DNA of 64,000 nucleotides from Bartonella doshiae NCTC 12862 = ATCC 700133 (GTDB lineage: Bacteria; Pseudomonadota; Alphaproteobacteria; Rhizobiales; Rhizobiaceae), in the NCBI RefSeq assembly GCF_000278155.1, contig NZ_JH725095.1, forward strand, positions 293,501 to 357,500, written 5' to 3'. The number at the start of each line of letters is the position of its first letter. Position 1 is the first letter of the stretch. Below, one piece after another: positions 1 through 9,530 of this stretch. The notes beneath the pieces are model-generated. The model had not been told where the DNA came from. It did not search any database and was given only the letters and a program-made list of their open reading frames with translations. Made by a program: the position numbers and the translations under genes.

Positions 1-1031
1 CATCACGTTTTATAAAGCAATCCCCATTGCCTCCATCTTTAAGAGCAAAGCCTCAATCTTATAATACAAAAGAAAAACATCTTATTGGCCCACTTTTAGG
101 ATTAGCTATTTTATTATTCGCTTTTGACAATTTTCTCATGTTATGGATGGGAGGGACTTTTTTTCTCAATCGGAAAAATAACATGCTTCTTATTCTTCCT
201 CTTACAATAGGTTTTACCGCATTATTTTTATATGTTCCAACTGTTCACGCACAAGACACAAAAAATGATGACGAAATCATAGCACAAGCCGCGGGCGCTA
301 CGCATCTTGCTTACGTCATAACCCATAATCATGAAATCGACACAACGAGTAAAAGTGGTCTAGAAGCCTTGAGTCAATTTATCGCAGAGCGGACAATGCT
401 TACGCCAAGTTCGGTAATAGCACTTGATCTCGATAAAGATGAGCTCGCCTTTTATCCTCTCATTTATTGGCCAATTGATGCAAATAGTCCGATCCCAACA
501 CAAAAAAGTCTAGAAAAAATAAATAGCTTTATGAAATATGGAGGCACAATTTTATTTGATACACGCGATCAGATAAATACCAACTTCAGTCTTGAAGGAG
601 CAGCTACTCCAGCTACACAAAAATTACGCACCATCTTAAAAGAATTAAATATTTCTACTATTGAGCCAGCATCAACTGATCATGTTATTTCACGTTCTTT
701 TTATATTATGCCAGACTTTCCCGGCCTCTATCGTGGTTCACCTTTATGGGTTGAATCATCATCCATAAATAAAAAAAGCAAAAATTCTCTTGCCTCCGGT
801 GATAATGTTAGTTCACTCCTTATCACCGCAAATAACTTTGCTGGTGCTTGGGCTTTAGATGAAAAAGGAACATGGAAATACCCGCTTGTCCCCAATGATC
901 CGATGCAACGCCTATGGGCATTTCGTGCAGGATTGAATATCGTTATCTATGTACTCACAGGAAACTATAAAGCTGACCAAGTTCATGTTCCTGCACTTTT
1001 AGAACGCTTTAAAAAAGAAAGAAGGCAATGA
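1..1031 (+). CDS. DUF4159 family membrane protein, 5' end cut by the window
   Basis: The reading frame is open from the first complete codon (position 3) with no stop, so the gene begins outside the window. About 343 C-terminal residues are visible. A hydrophobic segment ending in an Ala-x-Ala-like stretch (about residues 50-75 of the visible part) precedes a soluble domain of the DUF4159 type. In related genomes this family lies in a MoxR-ATPase/DUF58/von Willebrand cluster and is often the C-terminal half of a longer BatA-like membrane protein. Its stop overlaps the next start by four bases (ATGA), which implies translational coupling. The function is unknown; a role in envelope or chaperone-like assembly is only inferred from the MoxR association. 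Confidence 0.8.
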   Translation, partial: SRFIKQSPLPPSLRAKPQSYNTKEKHLIGPLLGLAILLFAFDNFLMLWMGGTFFLNRKNNMLLILPLTIGFTALFLYVPTVHAQDTKNDDEIIAQAAGATHLAYVITHNHEIDTTSKSGLEALSQFIAERTMLTPSSVIALDLDKDELAFYPLIYWPIDANSPIPTQKSLEKINSFMKYGGTILFDTRDQINTNFSLEGAATPATQKLRTILKELNISTIEPASTDHVISRSFYIMPDFPGLYRGSPLWVESSSINKKSKNSLASGDNVSSLLITANNFAGAWALDEKGTWKYPLVPNDPMQRLWAFRAGLNIVIYVLTGNYKADQVHVPALLERFKKERRQ

Positions 1032-3124
1032 TACCATTCATCACTTTCCAGCCTTTTTTGCCATTCTTTTGGATTTTCCTCTTAAGTGGAATATCTCTTT
1101 TCTTTATCGTAATCAGCTTCATTACACAGCGGAAAGGATCTTTATTGCGTCTGCTGGCTTTCTGTACTTTGATCCTTGCTTTGCTAAATCCAATGATCAT
1201 AAAAGAACAGCGTGAACCACTCAAAAGCATTGTAGGCATTGTAATTGACCGCAGCAAAAGCCAAACATTTGAAACACGAACAAATGACACTGATAAAGCA
1301 CGTCTACAATTAAGCAATATGTTAGCGCGCTATCCACAATTTGAACCACGTTTTATTGATGCTGGAAAACTTGATGATACACAATATGCACCTTCAACGA
1401 ATTTGTTTCATGCTTTAACACAAGCCATATCTGATATACCACAATCTCGTTATGCAGGAACAATTTTGATCACCGATGGACAAGTGCATGACATTCCACC
1501 ACTCTCAAATCTCCACCATAAAGCGCCAATCAATGCTCTGATAACAGGGCGATCAAGTGAATTTGATCGCCAAATCAAATTTATTTCTCCTCCTCGTTTT
1601 GCCCTTATCAATAAACCACAAATGCTTTCCATTTTGGTGGAAGATAAAGGCCAGTTCCAAGAGTCTCTACCAACGCAAGCAAATATTACTGTAAGTGTTG
1701 ATGGCCAAGAAGTTGGACATTATTCTGTTACACCCGGTATCATTTTTCAAACGGAAATCACACTTACTCATACTGAAAAAAATATCATCCAAGTTGCAAC
1801 CGATATGTATAAAGGTGAATTAAGCTTTGAAAATAACCGAGCAATAACAACCATTGAAGGAATCAGAGAAAATTTACGCGTCCTTCTTATTTCAGGAGCA
1901 CCTTACAATGGGGAACGTACATGGCGTGATCTTTTAAAAGGTGACTCCAATATTGATCTTGTTCATTTTACTATTTTGCGCCCTCCCCACAAAGCAGACA
2001 ATACACCATTAAGCCAATTATCTCTTGTCGTATTTCCTACAACAAAGCTCTTTGTTGAAGAAATTGATAGCTTTGATCTCATCATTCTTGATGGCTACCA
2101 ACACTCTGCTGCACTCCCCTTAATTTATTATGATTATATCGCCCAATATGTACAAAAAGGTGGTGCCTTACTAATGGTAACAGGTCCTGAATTTACCCAA
2201 AAATCTTCGCTTGCGAACACACCTTTAATCAGCATTCTACCCGCACTTCCCAGTGGTGTTATCATTCAAAAACCTTTTCGTCCTGCACTAACGAAAGAAG
2301 GTAAACGTCATCCTGTCACAAGAGGTCTTGCAACAACTGCTTATCCAGCTTCTCAGTGGGGGCAATGGTTACGGCAAATTGCTATCCAAAATGAAAACAA
2401 AGGCATAACCCTTATGAAAGGAGCTGATGAACAACCACTTTTACTTCTTTCTCATGTTGGTAAAGGACGTGTAGGCATGTTACTTTCCGATGAAAGTTGG
2501 CTTTGGGCACGAGGTTTCGATGGCGGAGGTCCATATGCTGCTCTTTATCGTCGAGTTGCCCATTGGCTTATGAAAGAACCAGAACTTGAAGAAGAGAGAT
2601 TGTATGCTACCAGCAACCATCATCATTTAACGATTCGTCGCCAAACACTTAAAGATCATCCAGAATCAGCTGAAATAACTTTTCCTTCTGGAAAAAAAGA
2701 AAATATTCCTCTCACAAAAGAACAAGAAGGTGTCTTCACAGCAGCTGTTAAAACTGATGAAATAGGGATATTTACCATCCAAAATGGCGATCTAACAATA
2801 CTTTCTTCAATAGGTGTGTTTGACAATCCAGAATTATCTGACTTAATTTCAACAAAAGAAAAATTAGCCTCTATCAGTAAACATACAGGAGGAAATATCA
2901 CGCGATTACACAAAGAAGGAAAAGAAAGCATTAGTATTCCTCCTATTAAACTGCTTAGATCACAAGCAGAACACATATCTCCCCTTCCACATTCAATTGT
3001 TTTGAAGGAAGCAACGGAAAGTCGTTTAATCCGTACCTTCTCTTTTCCTATCTTTTCTGGTTTCTTTGCCCTCCTCTCTTGTCTTTTACTTTTTAGCAGC
3101 ATGTGGTATCGTGAAAGCCGTTAA
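1028..3124 (+). CDS. Large membrane protein with von Willebrand factor A-like fold
   Basis: 698 residues. Two hydrophobic segments lie near the N terminus (about residues 10-30 and 40-56). A von Willebrand-like region follows with a D-x-S-x-S metal-site motif (D74, S76, S78) and a later TDG. The middle (about residues 280-500) resembles glutamine-amidotransferase-like folds, and one transmembrane helix sits at the C terminus (about 670-690). It overlaps the upstream DUF4159 gene by four bases, so the two are probably made together and may form a membrane complex with a MoxR ATPase outside the window. The domain calls come from motif reading. No enzymatic activity can be assigned. Confidence 0.75.
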   Translation: MIPFITFQPFLPFFWIFLLSGISLFFIVISFITQRKGSLLRLLAFCTLILALLNPMIIKEQREPLKSIVGIVIDRSKSQTFETRTNDTDKARLQLSNMLARYPQFEPRFIDAGKLDDTQYAPSTNLFHALTQAISDIPQSRYAGTILITDGQVHDIPPLSNLHHKAPINALITGRSSEFDRQIKFISPPRFALINKPQMLSILVEDKGQFQESLPTQANITVSVDGQEVGHYSVTPGIIFQTEITLTHTEKNIIQVATDMYKGELSFENNRAITTIEGIRENLRVLLISGAPYNGERTWRDLLKGDSNIDLVHFTILRPPHKADNTPLSQLSLVVFPTTKLFVEEIDSFDLIILDGYQHSAALPLIYYDYIAQYVQKGGALLMVTGPEFTQKSSLANTPLISILPALPSGVIIQKPFRPALTKEGKRHPVTRGLATTAYPASQWGQWLRQIAIQNENKGITLMKGADEQPLLLLSHVGKGRVGMLLSDESWLWARGFDGGGPYAALYRRVAHWLMKEPELEEERLYATSNHHHLTIRRQTLKDHPESAEITFPSGKKENIPLTKEQEGVFTAAVKTDEIGIFTIQNGDLTILSSIGVFDNPELSDLISTKEKLASISKHTGGNITRLHKEGKESISIPPIKLLRSQAEHISPLPHSIVLKEATESRLIRTFSFPIFSGFFALLSCLLLFSSMWYRESR

Positions 3125-3360
3125 AAAATTTTGAGAATTTATTGCTATAATTTAAAAATGTAACGCATATAGCATATAGAAAAACAAGAACATGTAGTAT
3201 TGTATCTTCTTTTTATCATTTAAAAACAATGAAGCATGAAGCTCCAAAAAGCTTTTTTATATCTTCTAAGACTGTTTTTTCATTTCATAATCTTCTCTTG
3301 TCTCAAAATACACAGGCTTGTCTTATATTCTTTTTTATTGCCTAAATTGTTTTCAACGCT

Positions 3361-4263
3361 ATGCTAACATCTATGTTTTATCTTGCTCATATATCAGATG
3401 TGCATCTTTCACCTCTGCCCCAACCTTCCTTATTTGAACTTTGTGGGAAGCGCCTTACTGGCTATCTTAATTGGCAAAGAAAACGGAAGAAGCAATTGGC
3501 AACAAATGTCTTAGAAACTTTAATGAATAGTTTGAAAAAGACAAACCCTGACCATCTCGTAATCTCTGGTGATCTTGTCAATCTTGCTCTCGATCAAGAA
3601 TTTGAACAAGCACGTTGCTGGTTGCTCAACCAAGGACAGCCTCAAAATATTTCTTTAACCTTTGGCAATCATGATGCTTATGTGCGTGGAGCCTTTCAAA
3701 AGGCATGCATTCTCTTCAAACCTTGGATCGAAGGTGACCTCCCTAAAAAAAATGCCCTTTCCTTTCCTTATATACGTATTCGTGATAATATAGCCATTAT
3801 AGGTGCTTCTTCTGCTATTGCGACACCGCCTTTTCAAGCGTCTGGCTATTTTGACAAAATGCAATCACAAATCTTGTCAGAACTTTTAAGTGAAGCTGCA
3901 TCGCACAATCTTTTTCGCGTTGTCATAATACATCATCCTCCTTTTCATCATGCAACCTCTTGGCATAAAAAATTATGGAATATAGAGCGTTTTCTAAACG
4001 TGATCAAACGCCATGGTTGTGAACTTGTTCTACATGGGCATACCCATTTACCCACATTGAATACCGTTGAAGGAAAACGGGGGAAAACTCCCATTGTTGG
4101 AGTTGCTTCGGCATCACAAGCCTTTGGTGATAAAAAACCACCTGCAGGCTTTAACTTATTCGCTATTGAGCGTGCACATCATCAATGGCATTGTCAATTA
4201 CAACGTTATAATATCATTAATCAAAAAAATGAAATTGCATGCACTGAAACAATCAATCTTTAA
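3361..4263 (+). CDS. Calcineurin-like metallophosphoesterase (Icc/CpdA-type)
   Basis: 300 residues with all signature blocks of the metallophosphoesterase superfamily in order: D-x-H near residue 13 (ISDVH), GDLV near 70, GNHD near 100, an HHPP block near 194 and GHTH near 226. These supply the ligands for two metal ions. The closest well-known relatives are 3',5'-cyclic-nucleotide phosphodiesterases, but substrates vary widely in this superfamily and cannot be read from sequence. An alternative ATG four codons downstream (3373) would start nearer the first motif; neither has a clear ribosome binding site. It stands alone, in the same direction as the preceding membrane pair but 236 bases away. 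Confidence 0.85.
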   Translation: MLTSMFYLAHISDVHLSPLPQPSLFELCGKRLTGYLNWQRKRKKQLATNVLETLMNSLKKTNPDHLVISGDLVNLALDQEFEQARCWLLNQGQPQNISLTFGNHDAYVRGAFQKACILFKPWIEGDLPKKNALSFPYIRIRDNIAIIGASSAIATPPFQASGYFDKMQSQILSELLSEAASHNLFRVVIIHHPPFHHATSWHKKLWNIERFLNVIKRHGCELVLHGHTHLPTLNTVEGKRGKTPIVGVASASQAFGDKKPPAGFNLFAIERAHHQWHCQLQRYNIINQKNEIACTETINL

Positions 4264-4416
4264 ATATTTTATAAAAACAGTCGTCCCCAAAATGCAAAAG
4301 AAAAGCAAAATCAATAATAAACAACCATTGTATTTTTGATATGCGTGAATAGGCGTGATATCACTATCTTGAAATACAATGCTTTTCGGTACTTAAAATA
4401 GTTGAAAAAAATCTTT

Positions 4417-5325
4417 TTATATAAAAGGAATCATAGTTGTACCTGGTGGCAACTTCGCCTCATCTTCAGGCTCAACATGAATAGAAACACGCACATTATT
4501 AAATTCTTTTTGAAGAACATCTTCAATTTTATCACAAATCTGATGTGCTTCTCCTACCGACATTATAGCAGGTACAACTAAATGAAACTCTATAAAAGTA
4601 ACTCTACCAGCAACACGTGTAAGCAAGTCGTGTACTTCAATTGCACCATGTGCATTTGCAGAAATAAGTTCACGAATCCGCATAGTTTCATTCAATTCAA
4701 CACCGACATCCATTAATCCCTGAACAGCACTGTTAATTACCTTCCAACCTTGCAAAAGAATATTGATAGCAACTATTATTGCTAAAATTGGATCCAAAAT
4801 ACCCCATCCCCCCATAAAACCAGCTATCAGACCAATTAAAATCGCAAGTGAAGTAAAAACATCTGTGATGAAATGCACTCCATCAGCCTTAAGAGCCGGT
4901 GAACGATAGATCTTTCCCTGCCGCATAAGAAGCCAACCCCACATAAAATTTATAACACTTGCGATAAGATGAATAACAAGCCATATTCCAGGTTTTGGCA
5001 ATAATTTAACGGTCGAAAGAGCCGCCCATGCTTCTCTTAAAATGACAATTGCCGCAATAATTATCAATATCCCTTCAAGAATAGCGGAAAAATACTCCAC
5101 CTTATGATGTCCAAAAGGGTGATCATGATCTGCTGGCTTCATACTGATTTTAACAGCCCACCATGCGACCAATGCAGCAAGTATATTTACGATTGATTCC
5201 AATGTATCAGAATAAAGTGCAACAGAACCAGTGATATGATATGCCCAATATTTCAAAGAAAAAACGATACAAGCTACAAAAATAGAAAAGAGGGTTAATC
5301 TTTGTATATTGATTTTTATATTCAT
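4417..5325 (-). CDS. Cation diffusion facilitator family transporter (Zn/Fe/Cd exporter)
   Basis: 302 residues from the ATG at 5325, which has an AG-rich binding site just upstream; a longer form from 5373 is possible. Six hydrophobic segments are visible. The metal-site pattern of CDF antiporters is present: an aspartate in the SDTLESI segment of helix 2 and H-x-x-x-D (HFITD) in helix 5. The cytoplasmic HPFGHHKVE loop and a C-terminal dimerisation domain with the family's conserved histidines are also there. Family members expel Zn2+, Fe2+, Cd2+ or Mn2+ in exchange for protons; the metal cannot be told here. It is a single-gene unit. Confidence 0.88.
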   Translation of the reverse strand: MNIKINIQRLTLFSIFVACIVFSLKYWAYHITGSVALYSDTLESIVNILAALVAWWAVKISMKPADHDHPFGHHKVEYFSAILEGILIIIAAIVILREAWAALSTVKLLPKPGIWLVIHLIASVINFMWGWLLMRQGKIYRSPALKADGVHFITDVFTSLAILIGLIAGFMGGWGILDPILAIIVAINILLQGWKVINSAVQGLMDVGVELNETMRIRELISANAHGAIEVHDLLTRVAGRVTFIEFHLVVPAIMSVGEAHQICDKIEDVLQKEFNNVRVSIHVEPEDEAKLPPGTTMIPFI

Positions 5326-5745
5326 AACCCCATACCCTTTTCTTTCCTCAAGCAAAAGAACATTTTCAATCATATCATTGATATTTCTGATATAGCACCA
5401 CTCTCAAAAAAGCGACAAAAATAATAAACAGGCCTCAGCTTCCATTATCATTTCCAGCAATCGTTATGTACTATAAAACGCAATGAATATAATAACATGG
5501 ATATCACTCAAACAAAAAATGTCTAAGAAAAACCACTTAATTTTTTTATGCTCAAATAGGATACAATTACATACCATCTCCCAATATTTCTACAGTCATC
5601 AAACCAGTCAATATATCGATACCATCCTTACACACAGCACCAAAGACCTATTAGTATTGCGTTGCGCCTTTACTCCTCTATTGTAAAAATATTATTCGCT
5701 ACAATAAAACACTTTCAGAAAAGGGAAAATACAAACTATTGTTCC

Positions 5746-5877
5746 TAAAAAAAAGAATCTGGGCATTGGGGACCCAGATTCTTTTCCCTTAAAAATAAGG
5801 GCATACAGGAAGCTTAGGAAATAGCGGGGACCTAAACCCCTGTTCCCGAGAAAACAATATGTCATACCGCACTCGGT
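5746..5877 (-). ncRNA. Candidate structured small RNA, about 132 nt
   Basis: A complete transcription unit without an ORF. On the minus strand a sigma70-type promoter (TTGACA, 17-base spacer, TATGTT) predicts a start at A5877, and a strong intrinsic terminator ends it at about 5746. Between them several local stems can be drawn: CCGAG with CTCGG near the 5' end, an ACAGG/CCTGT stem enclosing GGGG/CCCC, and CCCTT/AAGGG before the terminator. This high-GC island stands out from AT-rich flanks. I considered 6S RNA and the alphaproteobacterial sRNA families but cannot assign one from memory. Being about 420 bases from the next gene, it is more likely a trans-acting RNA than a leader of the CDF gene. 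Confidence 0.55.
5747..5783 (-). terminator. Intrinsic terminator of the sRNA candidate
   Basis: Perfect 11-bp stem on the minus strand (5783-5773 pairing with 5763-5753), a 9-base loop, then a run of eight T at 5754-5747. The plus strand also ends in a short T-run, so it may act in both directions, but the T-tract is longer on the minus strand. Confidence 0.8.
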
Positions 5878-5883
5878 ACCTTT

Positions 5884-5912
5884 AACATATATCAATAGTT
5901 GTATTATGTCAA
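5884..5912 (-). promoter_or_regulatory. Sigma70-type promoter of the sRNA candidate
   Basis: Minus strand: -35 TTGACA at 5912-5907, a 17-base spacer, and -10 TATGTT at 5889-5884. The -35 hexamer matches consensus fully and the spacing is optimal. Confidence 0.6.
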
Positions 5913-6621
5913 TACAAATTCTACCACTGGTTTTAAAAATAATATAATTTTTTATCTCTTTCTTGAAAACAAAGCAAAGATTTAACATTCAACTATTTAG
6001 AAAAAATAACGTAGAATCCACGTATGCATTCGAATATCATAACACTCTATAAAAAAGTAATTTATACTTGAAATCTTATCACACTAGCCGTAAAAGAATT
6101 TTCTACGCAAAAACATCAATTCATCACTGATAGCGAAAAATATATTATTGGCATTGTGACACTCAAAAGAATTTTTTGCCTTTTTGTTGCAGATAGTAAC
6201 GAAATATCTTCTTAAAATTCTGCAAGTTCTATATATAATTGTGTAATTTATAGTAATAACTCATCTTTTTATATATTAAAAAACTTCAATACAGTAAGAT
6301 TATTTTATTTCAAATACTTTAATCCAGAATCATAAAAATTTTTTTACACATCATAGATGGAATGAACGTGTAAACAAAAATCGTTTAAACAAAAAATGAA
6401 CGCATCCCTTATAATTTATTTAATATAAGAAAAAGTAGCGATATAAAGAGCTAAAAATAATGATGTAGGTTTATTACTACATAAACATAAAAATCGAAAG
6501 CATAAGCAACTTAATCTTCATTCCTTCAAAAATCTTGCAGCGAATATTTTACCAATCTTGATCAGCTGGGCGAAAGATGAAAACATTCTAATCTGTAAAA
6601 ACTCCCATAAGCGTAATTCTT

Positions 6622-7854
6622 TTATTTATAAGAAGAAGTAGCTGTTTCAAGTTCTGAGGAAACAGAAGTTTTTGTTTCTAGATTGCACAAAATGCGTTTC
6701 AACATAACCTCCGTACCAGCAGCCCGTTCGGAATGGGTAACAAAACCTCCCCCAAGAATACGTGCTCCATCACCATTTCCATCATAGAGAACACAGGCTT
6801 GTCCTGGTGCCACACCATTTTCGTGTTCCAATAAATCAACAGAAAAATTCCCTTCTTTATAATGCAAGCGAGCAAGATGAGGAGGACGTGTTGAACGAAC
6901 TTTTACAGCTACCTCAACACCCTCAGAGGGAAAATTATCCAAGTGTTCATCACCAAGCCAATTCACATCCCGTAAAAAAAGCTTATGTGTTTCCAACATT
7001 TCACGCGGACCGACAATAACACGTGCGTTTTCCACATCGAGATAAACCACGTAAAGCGCTTCACCAGTTGCAACACCAATACCACGACGCTGTCCAACAG
7101 TATAATTAACAATTCCCGAATGTTTTCCTAAAACCTGTCCATCAATATGCACAATAACTCCAGGATTAGCAGCTTCTGGACGCAGTTTTGTGATCACATC
7201 AGAATATTTCCCTTGTGGAACAAAACAAATATCCTGACTGTCGTGTTTATTGGCAACAACAAAGCCCATTTCTGCTGCTATTTCACGAACACGTGCTTTT
7301 GAAAGATCCCCTAATGGAAAACGCAAATAATCAATCTGTTCTTGTGTCGTTGCAAAAAGGAAATAGCTCTGATCACGATCAGCATCAAGAGGACGAAAGA
7401 GTGCCCGATGAGCACCGTGAAAACGACTACGAATATAATGGCCTGTTGCCAAAGCATCCGCGCCTAATTCACGTGCAGTTGCTAATAGATCAGCAAACTT
7501 GACAGTCTGATTACAGGCCACACATGGCACAGGCGTTTCTCCATGCGCATAACTTTCTGCAAAAGGATCAATTACAGCTTCACGAAAACGTTTTTCATAA
7601 TCAAGCACATAATGAGGTATCCCCAATGTTTCTGCTACACGACGTGCATCTTCAATATCTTGTCCAGCACAACATGCTCCTACACGATGAGTTGCAGCAC
7701 CATGATCATACAGTTGCAATGTAATTCCAACAACATCATAGCCCTCTTTTTTCAGAAGACCCGCAACAACAGATGAATCAACACCCCCCGACATTGCAAC
7801 AACAATACGAGAATTTTCAGGCCGTCCTGGCAAGTCAAGACTATTCAAAAACAT
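6622..7854 (-). CDS. mnmA: tRNA-specific 2-thiouridylase MnmA
   Basis: 410 residues. MnmA adds sulfur to position 2 of the wobble uridine in tRNAs for Lys, Glu and Gln, using ATP and a persulfide relay. The sequence shows the PP-loop motif SGGVDSS (residues 22-28), the catalytic cysteine in the VACN context (C114) and the partner cysteine in DIC (C210). The TGHY and DQSYFL blocks and the C-terminal beta-barrel with GQACVLYDG complete the family pattern. The length is slightly above that of E. coli MnmA because of short extensions at both ends. It is a single gene, convergent with nothing close by. Confidence 0.95.
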   Translation of the reverse strand: MFLNSLDLPGRPENSRIVVAMSGGVDSSVVAGLLKKEGYDVVGITLQLYDHGAATHRVGACCAGQDIEDARRVAETLGIPHYVLDYEKRFREAVIDPFAESYAHGETPVPCVACNQTVKFADLLATARELGADALATGHYIRSRFHGAHRALFRPLDADRDQSYFLFATTQEQIDYLRFPLGDLSKARVREIAAEMGFVVANKHDSQDICFVPQGKYSDVITKLRPEAANPGVIVHIDGQVLGKHSGIVNYTVGQRRGIGVATGEALYVVYLDVENARVIVGPREMLETHKLFLRDVNWLGDEHLDNFPSEGVEVAVKVRSTRPPHLARLHYKEGNFSVDLLEHENGVAPGQACVLYDGNGDGARILGGGFVTHSERAAGTEVMLKRILCNLETKTSVSSELETATSSYK

Positions 7855-8199
7855 ATATTCATTCTCTATTTAATCTACACCCATTGATTTTGGCTAATAT
7901 TCTTATGCACACTATTCATGACCACTTTATATTGTTTTTTTATACTTTGCACAACCAATCGTGGCATCACTTTCTACGAAGAAACTGCAAACGCAAAAAG
8001 AATGGTGAAAATAAGGCATAATGAAAATCCTTTTAATTTAACAAAGATAAAAGTAGTATGATAGATTATTTAACATATTTTATGCCATATTTTTATATAT
8101 CAGCTTTACTTTATTAACCTTTTATTTAATGCATTTAGCTTTTTTTTAAATTTCATGTTTTACAAACGAATCACGTCCTTGCCTAAATTAGAGAATAGA
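7855..8199. other. Spacer between divergent mnmA and sciP
   Basis: About 345 AT-rich bases that should hold the promoters of both divergent genes. I see no gene and no clear operator. Confidence 0.5.
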
Positions 8200-8475
8200 A
8201 TGACTGATTTAACAAAAACACAAATGAAATATGTTATTGGGCCAGATGGAAGTCCACTCACAATCGCCGACCTACCACCAAAAACAACAAGGCGTTGGGT
8301 AATTCGCCGCAAAGCAGAAGTTGTTGCGGCTGTCAGAGGCGGATTGTTAAGCCTTGATGAAGCATGTCAACGCTATACTTTGACCGTTGAAGAATTTCTT
8401 TCATGGCAAAGTTTAATTGATGAACACGGCTTAGCGGGATTACGGACAACAAGAATTCAACGCTACAGGCATTAA
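8200..8475 (+). CDS. sciP: SciP-like CtrA inhibitor (DUF1153)
   Basis: 91 residues from the ATG at 8200, which matches the usual length of about 90; an upstream in-frame ATG at 8155 would add 15 atypical residues. The sequence contains the DUF1153 core with TTRRWVIRRKAEVVAAV followed by a helix-turn-helix (LSLDEACQRYTLTVEEF). In Caulobacter SciP binds CtrA in G1 cells and blocks CtrA-driven transcription. The gene sits one gene from ctrA, which strongly supports the call. A good terminator follows at 8504-8540. Confidence 0.88.
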   Translation: MTDLTKTQMKYVIGPDGSPLTIADLPPKTTRRWVIRRKAEVVAAVRGGLLSLDEACQRYTLTVEEFLSWQSLIDEHGLAGLRTTRIQRYRH

Positions 8476-8503
8476 TAGCCATTGCAAAATGCTCTTAGTA
8501 AAA

Positions 8504-8537
8504 CAGCCAAATTTTTTATGTGATTTGGCTGCTTTTT
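8504..8537 (+). terminator. Intrinsic terminator after sciP
   Basis: CAGCCAAAT (8504-8512) pairs perfectly with ATTTGGCTG (8523-8531) around a 10-base loop and is followed by C and six T. It separates sciP from the convergent fliJ-like gene. Confidence 0.75.
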
Positions 8538-8590
8538 TGCTTTCAGTACATAATTGACTTAAAGAATCATTCTTTAAACTTCGACTTTTA

Positions 8591-8977
8591 TTATCCAGTC
8601 ATTGAGCTAGAATGAATCATAATATGACCATCGTTTACTACAGTTTCATTTTCCCGTGCCTCAAGAATTTGTATACGTTGCAATTCGGCATCGACCTCAC
8701 GTAAAGCAATTTCAGCATTTGTTTTTTGAAGCTGTAAATCACGAATTGAGTTTGCAAGATTATCGCGCCTTTGCCGCATTGCACGAGCAAAAGCGGAATA
8801 AGCAAAATGATGAATATCACTGTTTCCAGATTTACGTTCTTCATTAATAATTTGTGCTTCCAGCTCTAATACCATTCGCTCAAATTCTGTGATCATCATC
8901 TCAAGCTGTGCAATCTCACGACGCTTCCCCCGCACTTGGAACATCTTCAATCGCACCATATTTTTACGTTGCTTCAT
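8591..8977 (-). CDS. FliJ-like coiled-coil protein next to ctrA
   Basis: 128 residues, almost entirely predicted coiled coil (heptad-like Leu/Ile/Met with many Glu, Arg and Gln). The start at 8977 is set by AAGGAG eight bases upstream. The length, helical build and the position beside ctrA/sciP match the gene annotated as the flagellar export chaperone FliJ in Rhizobiales. FliJ links the export ATPase FliI to the export gate. No other flagellar gene is in the window, so its role here is open: a relic, or reused in cell-cycle control. Identity rests on context more than on motif. Confidence 0.6.
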   Translation of the reverse strand: MKQRKNMVRLKMFQVRGKRREIAQLEMMITEFERMVLELEAQIINEERKSGNSDIHHFAYSAFARAMRQRRDNLANSIRDLQLQKTNAEIALREVDAELQRIQILEARENETVVNDGHIMIHSSSMTG

Positions 8978-9530
8978 ACTCACTACTCCTTGATTGCGCC
9001 AATAAAACATGCGCATTCGCACACTTATACATATCTTTAGCTACTATTTTTTGACAAAAATAAACCACTGAAATTATCTTTTTCCCTTTCTTAAAGCATT
9101 TGCGGACATAACCTGCTTTAAGAACAATAACCATTTCTTTGCTTTTCATTTCCACTATAAAATAAAGATATTTAAAGCTCGGTAAATAAATACTAAAATT
9201 GTAAAAAAGGAATTTGAAAAAGTCTGTTACAAGATTTTTTCTAAAGTGAAAAATGAGTAAAAAAGCATTGTATTTTTCATCAAGTGGAAAAACATGCGAG
9301 TTTTCTAAAATAATTTTGTTAACCTCTTTCAAAAATAAAAATATTTTGTTAACCACTATCATAGATAGTGGGGGATTCAGTGGTGATTGTTGCGCGTACT
9401 ACTGAAATGTTCATAAGCACTTTTGCTATAAGTGTTTAGTTTCATGAATTGTTTTTTATCAGCAGTGGTTCGATCTGCTTATAAAAAGGAGCTCCATTTG
9501 ATTCAAGAGGAGCAAAGTGAGGGATCTAAA
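8978..9530 (+). promoter_or_regulatory. ctrA upstream control region
   Basis: About 550 bases between the divergent fliJ-like gene and ctrA. It holds two copies of ATTTTGTTAACC starting 30 bases apart (9313-9324 and 9343-9354), each with the TTAACC half-site typical of CtrA boxes. A perfect inverted repeat CCACTATC-ATA-GATAGTGG follows (9353-9371), then a GANTC methylation site (GATTC, 9374-9378). CtrA autoregulation and CcrM/GcrA control through GANTC are known for ctrA in Caulobacter and Brucella. That the same logic applies here is inference. Confidence 0.5.

Larger units (their letters stand above)
5326..6621. other. Long AT-rich intergenic region holding one sRNA candidate
   Basis: About 1.3 kb between the CDF gene and mnmA. 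Apart from the small RNA unit at 5746-5912 I see no convincing gene: the short ORF at 5483-5686 lacks a binding site and family features. The rest is AT-rich with frequent stops in all frames, as expected of decaying spacer. Confidence 0.6.

Noticed and set aside
5483..5686. 67-residue ORF between the CDF gene and the sRNA
   Set aside because: No ribosome binding site, no recognisable motif and no codon pattern distinct from spacer.
5746..5877. Naming the minus-strand RNA as 6S RNA
   Set aside because: It has a rather short length and is not next to the usual alphaproteobacterial neighbours of ssrS (zapA, formyltetrahydrofolate cyclo-ligase), and I could not verify the long central-bubble structure by eye.
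6762..7776. Several plus-strand ORFs of 66-95 residues inside mnmA
   Set aside because: Antisense shadows rich in His and Gln, as expected opposite a conserved gene.
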